Positions 28,869-32,380 of a stretch of 32,380 nucleotides of DNA are shown here, piece by piece; position 1 is the stretch's first letter, and each line of letters starts with the position of its first letter. The DNA comes from an uncultured Pelagibacteraceae bacterium (GTDB lineage: Bacteria; Pseudomonadota; Alphaproteobacteria; Pelagibacterales; Pelagibacteraceae): assembly GCA_902555945.1 (NCBI GenBank), contig CACDUS010000012.1, positions 1 through 32,380 of the forward strand, in the 5' to 3' direction. The notes beneath the pieces are model-generated. The model was not told the DNA's origin. It did no database searches and worked only from the letters and a program-made list of their open reading frames with translations. Position numbers and translations under genes: made by a program.

Positions 28869-31533
28869 ATTAATTTTAAATTTTAAATCAAAAGAAACAA
28901 AAAAAATAAAAAATCCCAAAAATTTTTTAGGTGGTAAAGGTGCCAACTTATCAGAAATGGGTAGAATGGGCTTACCAGTACCACCTGGTTTCACTATATC
29001 AACAAAGGTTTGTGAGATATTTTATAAAGATAAAAAAAAATTAAATTTAAAATTAATTAATCAAATTAAAAAAGAACTTAAGATAATAGAAAAAGATGTT
29101 TCTAAAAAATTTGGCGATTTAAAAAATCCACTTCTTTTATCTGTAAGATCAGGAGCAAGAGTTTCAATGCCTGGGATGATGGATACAATTTTAAATCTTG
29201 GTTTGAATGATAAGACAGTAATTGCACTAGCAAAAAAAACTTCCAATGGAAGATTTGCCAAAGATAGTTATAGAAGATTTATACAAATGTATGGAAATGT
29301 AGTTATGGGAGTTGAAAGTTTTCACTTTGAAGAGTTGATTGAAAATTATAAATTAACCAAAGGAGTTCTTTTAGATACCGATTTAGATGAAGATGATTGG
29401 GATGGATTAATAAAAGATTTTAAAAATATTGTAAAAGAAAAATCTAAAAAAGATTTTCCTCAAGATGTTTTTCAGCAATTATTTGGTGCTATTAGTGCGG
29501 TGTTTTTATCTTGGGAAAGTAATCGTGCAAAAGTTTATAGAAAATTGAATCACATTCCTTCCGAATGGGGAACAGCTGTAAATGTTCAATCTATGGTCTT
29601 TGGTAATATGGGAAATGATTGTGCAACAGGAGTAGTATTTACTAGAAATCCTTCAGATGGTTCAAATGATATTTATGGAGAGTACCTTATTAATGCTCAA
29701 GGTGAAGATGTTGTTGCGGGTACAAGAACACCACAATACATAACTAAGAAAGCAAGGAAAGAAGCAAAGGCAAGAGATCTATCAATGCAGGAGTCGATGC
29801 CCAAAGTTTACTTTGAATTATTTAAAATTCTAAAGAAATTGGAGAAACATTATAAAGATATGCAAGATGTAGAGTTCACTGTAGAAAATAATAAACTTTG
29901 GATATTACAAACTCGTTCAGGTAAAAGAACATCAAAATCAGCTGTCAAGATTGCAGTTGATATGGTTAAAGAAAAGTTAATTTCACAAAATGATGCTATT
30001 CTTAGAATTGATCCAAATTCTTTAGACACCTTATTACATCCCACTCTAGACGAAAAAAGTTCTATTAAAGTAATAGCAAATGGGCTTCCAGCATCTCCTG
30101 GAGCAGCTAGTGGAAAAGTAGTGTTTACATCTGAAGAAGCTGAAAGATTAAATGATATGATGCAAGACACTATTTTGGTAAGAGTTGAAACTTCTCCAGA
30201 AGATATTCAAGGAATGCATGCTGCAAAAGGAATTTTGACAGCAAGAGGTGGAATGACCAGTCATGCCGCGGTAGTCGCTAGAGGTATGGGAAGACCATGT
30301 GTTTCGGGCTCTAGTGAGATAGATATCAATTATGATAAGAAAATTTTTAAAACATCTTCAGCTGAAGTTAAAGAAGGTGATATGATTACAATTGATGGAT
30401 CTACTGGTAGAATAATTTTAGGCACAGTGCCAACAGTAAAGCCAGAGATATCAGGAGATTTTTCAAAATTGATGAATTGGGCAGATAAAATTAGAAAATT
30501 AAGTGTAAGAACTAATTCTGAAACTCCATTAGACACTAAAACTGCAAGAGATTTTGGAGCTGAAGGAATAGGCCTTTGCAGAACCGAACATATGTTTTTT
30601 GATGAAGAAAGAATTTTATCAGTAAGAGAGATGATTTTATCAAAGACTAAAGAAGATAGATCAAGAGCTTTAGAAAAACTTTTGCCTCATCAAAAAAAAG
30701 ATTTTATTGAAATTTTTAAAATTATGAATGGATTGCCTGTTACTGTAAGATTGTTAGACCCACCATTACATGAGTTTTTACCAAAATCTGATAAAGAAAT
30801 TTCAGAAGTTGCAGATGTTATTGGTATAGATAAACAAGAGTTACAGTCGAGAATAGATGAACTTCATGAACACAATCCAATGTTAGGCCATAGAGGTTGT
30901 AGATTAGGTATCTCTTTTCCAGAAATTTATGAAATGCAATGTAAAGCTATTTTTGAAGCATTATCAGATTTAAAAAAGAGTAAACAGAAATCAGCTTTTC
31001 CCGAAATAATGATACCACTTGTTTCTACCGAAGCAGAGATTAAGATTTTGAAAGATTTAGTCATTAATACTGCCAGAAAAATTCAAAGTAAAAATAAAGT
31101 TAAAATAGAATTTTTGGTCGGCACAATGATAGAATTACCTAGAGCAGCTATAAAGGCCCAAGATATTGCTAAACATGCAGAATTTTTTAGTTTTGGAACA
31201 AATGACCTAACCCAAACAACTTTTGGAATTAGTCGCGATGATAGCGGAAAGTTTTTAAATGATTATATAGATAACAAGATATTTTCTATAGATCCTTTTG
31301 TATCAATTGATGAGGGAGTTGAAGATTTAATTCAAATCGCAGTAGCTAAAGGAAAAAAACAAAATAAAAAAATTAAATTAGGAATTTGTGGTGAACATGG
31401 AGGTGACCCCAAAAGTATTTATTTTTGCTCAAAGGTTGGTTTAAATTATGTTTCGTGTTCACCTTATAGAGTTCCGATTGCTAGATTAGCATCAGCTCAA
31501 GCTGAGTTAAAAAAAAAATTAAATAAAAATTAA
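28861..31533 (+). CDS. ppdK: Pyruvate, phosphate dikinase
   Basis: PpdK reversibly converts pyruvate, ATP and phosphate to PEP, AMP and pyrophosphate, linking glycolysis and gluconeogenesis. The 890-residue protein is full length. The N-terminal nucleotide-binding domain shows FLGGKGANLSEMGRMGLPVP and LLSVRSGARVSMPGMMDTIL. The phosphohistidine domain has GGMTSHAAVVARGMGRPCVS with H468 as the phosphorylated residue. The PEP/pyruvate TIM barrel has GLCRTEHMFF, GHRGCRLGI, FGTNDLTQTTFG and GICGEHGGDP with catalytic C843. It overlaps glyS by eight bases and ends immediately before the stop of the opposite-strand oxygenase gene. A separate PPDK regulatory protein is not in the window. Confidence 0.97.
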   Translation: MNKLILNFKSKETKKIKNPKNFLGGKGANLSEMGRMGLPVPPGFTISTKVCEIFYKDKKKLNLKLINQIKKELKIIEKDVSKKFGDLKNPLLLSVRSGARVSMPGMMDTILNLGLNDKTVIALAKKTSNGRFAKDSYRRFIQMYGNVVMGVESFHFEELIENYKLTKGVLLDTDLDEDDWDGLIKDFKNIVKEKSKKDFPQDVFQQLFGAISAVFLSWESNRAKVYRKLNHIPSEWGTAVNVQSMVFGNMGNDCATGVVFTRNPSDGSNDIYGEYLINAQGEDVVAGTRTPQYITKKARKEAKARDLSMQESMPKVYFELFKILKKLEKHYKDMQDVEFTVENNKLWILQTRSGKRTSKSAVKIAVDMVKEKLISQNDAILRIDPNSLDTLLHPTLDEKSSIKVIANGLPASPGAASGKVVFTSEEAERLNDMMQDTILVRVETSPEDIQGMHAAKGILTARGGMTSHAAVVARGMGRPCVSGSSEIDINYDKKIFKTSSAEVKEGDMITIDGSTGRIILGTVPTVKPEISGDFSKLMNWADKIRKLSVRTNSETPLDTKTARDFGAEGIGLCRTEHMFFDEERILSVREMILSKTKEDRSRALEKLLPHQKKDFIEIFKIMNGLPVTVRLLDPPLHEFLPKSDKEISEVADVIGIDKQELQSRIDELHEHNPMLGHRGCRLGISFPEIYEMQCKAIFEALSDLKKSKQKSAFPEIMIPLVSTEAEIKILKDLVINTARKIQSKNKVKIEFLVGTMIELPRAAIKAQDIAKHAEFFSFGTNDLTQTTFGISRDDSGKFLNDYIDNKIFSIDPFVSIDEGVEDLIQIAVAKGKKQNKKIKLGICGEHGGDPKSIYFCSKVGLNYVSCSPYRVPIARLASAQAELKKKLNKN

Positions 31534-31543
31534 TTAATTTTTA
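31524..31543. repeat. 20-bp perfect A/T palindrome at the ppdK/oxygenase junction
   Basis: TAAAAATTAA followed by its exact reverse complement forms a 20-bp perfect palindrome whose centre lies between the two abutting convergent stop codons (31533/31534). It contains only A and T. Both strands read into five T, so it could serve as a weak two-way terminator, but its stem would be unstable. Confidence 0.6.
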
Positions 31544-32379
31544 ATTAGTAATTTTTTTCTAGTGCTTTCAGATTGTGAATTATAAAACTTTTTATATCTT
31601 TTATAATCACTCATTTTTGATTTAGCTGTAATATTTTTAATCTTTGAATTTATTTCATAAATTATAGTATCTTTTTTTGTTTTCTTTTTTTCTTTTCTAA
31701 AAATAAATCGTAACGAAAATCTAGGGTTTTTAGATGTATTAAATTCACTTCCATGTAATAAACATCCATGCCAGATCCATGCATCTCCGCTATTGCCTAG
31801 TAAAATTTTTTTTTTTGATTTAATTTTTTTTTTTCCAGAATAGTAAATATAATGATTTTTCTTTTTTAAAATTTTATGTGGAAATATCTGAGCACCACCA
31901 AAATGAGATCCTGTTAATAAATTTAATGGTGACATTTTTTTTGTTACCTTATCTAAATATACATAAACAGTAACGAAATCCGATTGTTCATTTTTAAAAT
32001 CAATCAAATCCATATGAAAATCGATTCCATTAAAATATCTAATAGATTTATATTTTTCTCTTATAAATGGATTTAAATTTGGACTATTTAAAATCATTTT
32101 TTCTTTTATCCATTCTGGTAAAAAGCGTAAAGGAACACCACAAATCACTCTTGAGGCATAAAGATAATAATTTTTTCCTAATATATTTTTTAATAATTTT
32201 TGAAATTTTTCATTTTCAATTAAAAAATTAAGTTTTAATTTTTCAATGAAGTTTGTTTTTTTCTGTTTTTTATTTTGATTTAAAAACTCATTTTTTGATA
32301 AGAAAATTTTTTTTAAATCAAAAGATTTTTTTAATTTATCTGATATTTTTTCACATTTTTTACGATCGAATAAATTTGA
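31534..32379 (-). CDS. Phytanoyl-CoA dioxygenase-like Fe(II)/2-oxoglutarate oxygenase, 5' end outside window
   Basis: The protein has the double-stranded beta-helix signature of PhyH-type non-haem iron oxygenases. The iron ligands fit H-x-D in IDFHMDLIDF (H at 32016-32014, D at 32010-32008). The distal His lies in GDAWIWHGCLLHGSEFN (about 31755-31753), with Arg residues in NPRFSLRF for 2-oxoglutarate binding. The frame stays open through base 32379: the codons before the GTG at 32148 encode a plausible continuation (GKNYYLYASRVICGVPL), so that GTG is internal and at least 281 residues exist. The N-terminal visible part is Lys/Asn-rich helical. Substrate unknown; relatives hydroxylate lipids, small metabolites or natural products. 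It abuts ppdK tail to tail. Confidence 0.82.
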   Translation of the reverse strand, partial: SNLFDRKKCEKISDKLKKSFDLKKIFLSKNEFLNQNKKQKKTNFIEKLKLNFLIENEKFQKLLKNILGKNYYLYASRVICGVPLRFLPEWIKEKMILNSPNLNPFIREKYKSIRYFNGIDFHMDLIDFKNEQSDFVTVYVYLDKVTKKMSPLNLLTGSHFGGAQIFPHKILKKKNHYIYYSGKKKIKSKKKILLGNSGDAWIWHGCLLHGSEFNTSKNPRFSLRFIFRKEKKKTKKDTIIYEINSKIKNITAKSKMSDYKRYKKFYNSQSESTRKKLLIKN

Positions 32380-32380
32380 A

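Noticed and set aside
32146..32148. GTG as the start of the PhyH-like gene
   Set aside because: The frame stays open to the right edge and the upstream codons read as a family-like continuation (GKNYYLYASRVI), so the true start is outside the window.

Overview
The window looks like a piece of a streamlined, AT-rich alphaproteobacterial chromosome, most probably of the SAR11 (Pelagibacterales) type. The visible reasons are very low GC, dominance of Lys/Asn/Ile codons with long A tracts, gaps of a few bases or overlaps between nearly all genes, and alphaproteobacterial gene blocks: tol-pal-cpoB-tilS-ftsH-folP-glmM, rluD-rpoH facing purA, xseB-ispA-dxs, and S49 peptidase-glyQS-ppdK. The lineage is an inference from composition and gene order, not from a database search. 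No stretch over 300 bases lacks a gene; the longest gap is about 115 bases (25002-25116).

Layout. Positions 2-2372 (+): end of a 5-formyl-THF cyclo-ligase, a YmdB-type phosphoesterase, YebC, and a small RuvC-fold nuclease of phage-like type. Positions 2427-7321 (+): tolQ, tolR, tolA, tolB, pal, a strong intrinsic terminator, then cpoB; this is the trans-envelope Tol-Pal machine used in cell constriction. Positions 7281-14745 (+): tilS, ftsH, folP, glmM, thiD, purA (tRNA modification, membrane proteolysis, folate, cell-wall precursor, thiamine salvage, purines). Positions 14742-16656 (-): rpoH and rluD. Positions 16680-16756 (+): tRNA-Arg with anticodon UCG. Positions 16757-19205 (-): an ABC-2 permease, its ATPase, and a Sua5-type threonylcarbamoyl-AMP synthase. 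Positions 19226-22243 (+): xseB, ispA, dxs. Positions 22250-23332 (-): aroC. Positions 23366-23991 (+): pdxH, broken by a one-base frameshift in an A8 run. Positions 23988-25001 (-): a long-chain polyprenyl diphosphate synthase. Positions 25117-31533 (+): S49 peptidase, glyQ, glyS, ppdK. Positions 31534 to the right edge (-): a phytanoyl-CoA-dioxygenase-like Fe(II)/2-oxoglutarate enzyme, 5' end outside the window.

Most of the content is core metabolism and cell-envelope housekeeping. The isoprenoid genes form a logical chain: Dxs makes DXP, IspA the short prenyl diphosphate, and the IspB-like enzyme the quinone side chain. I found no CRISPR array, insertion sequence, prophage, toxin-antitoxin pair or defence system, and no convincing new multi-gene system. 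The points most worth a second look are the pdxH frameshift, the atypical RuvC-like gene where ruvCAB would be expected, back-to-back promoters at 25020-25076, the single strong terminator inside the tol-pal cluster, and the partial oxygenase at the right edge.
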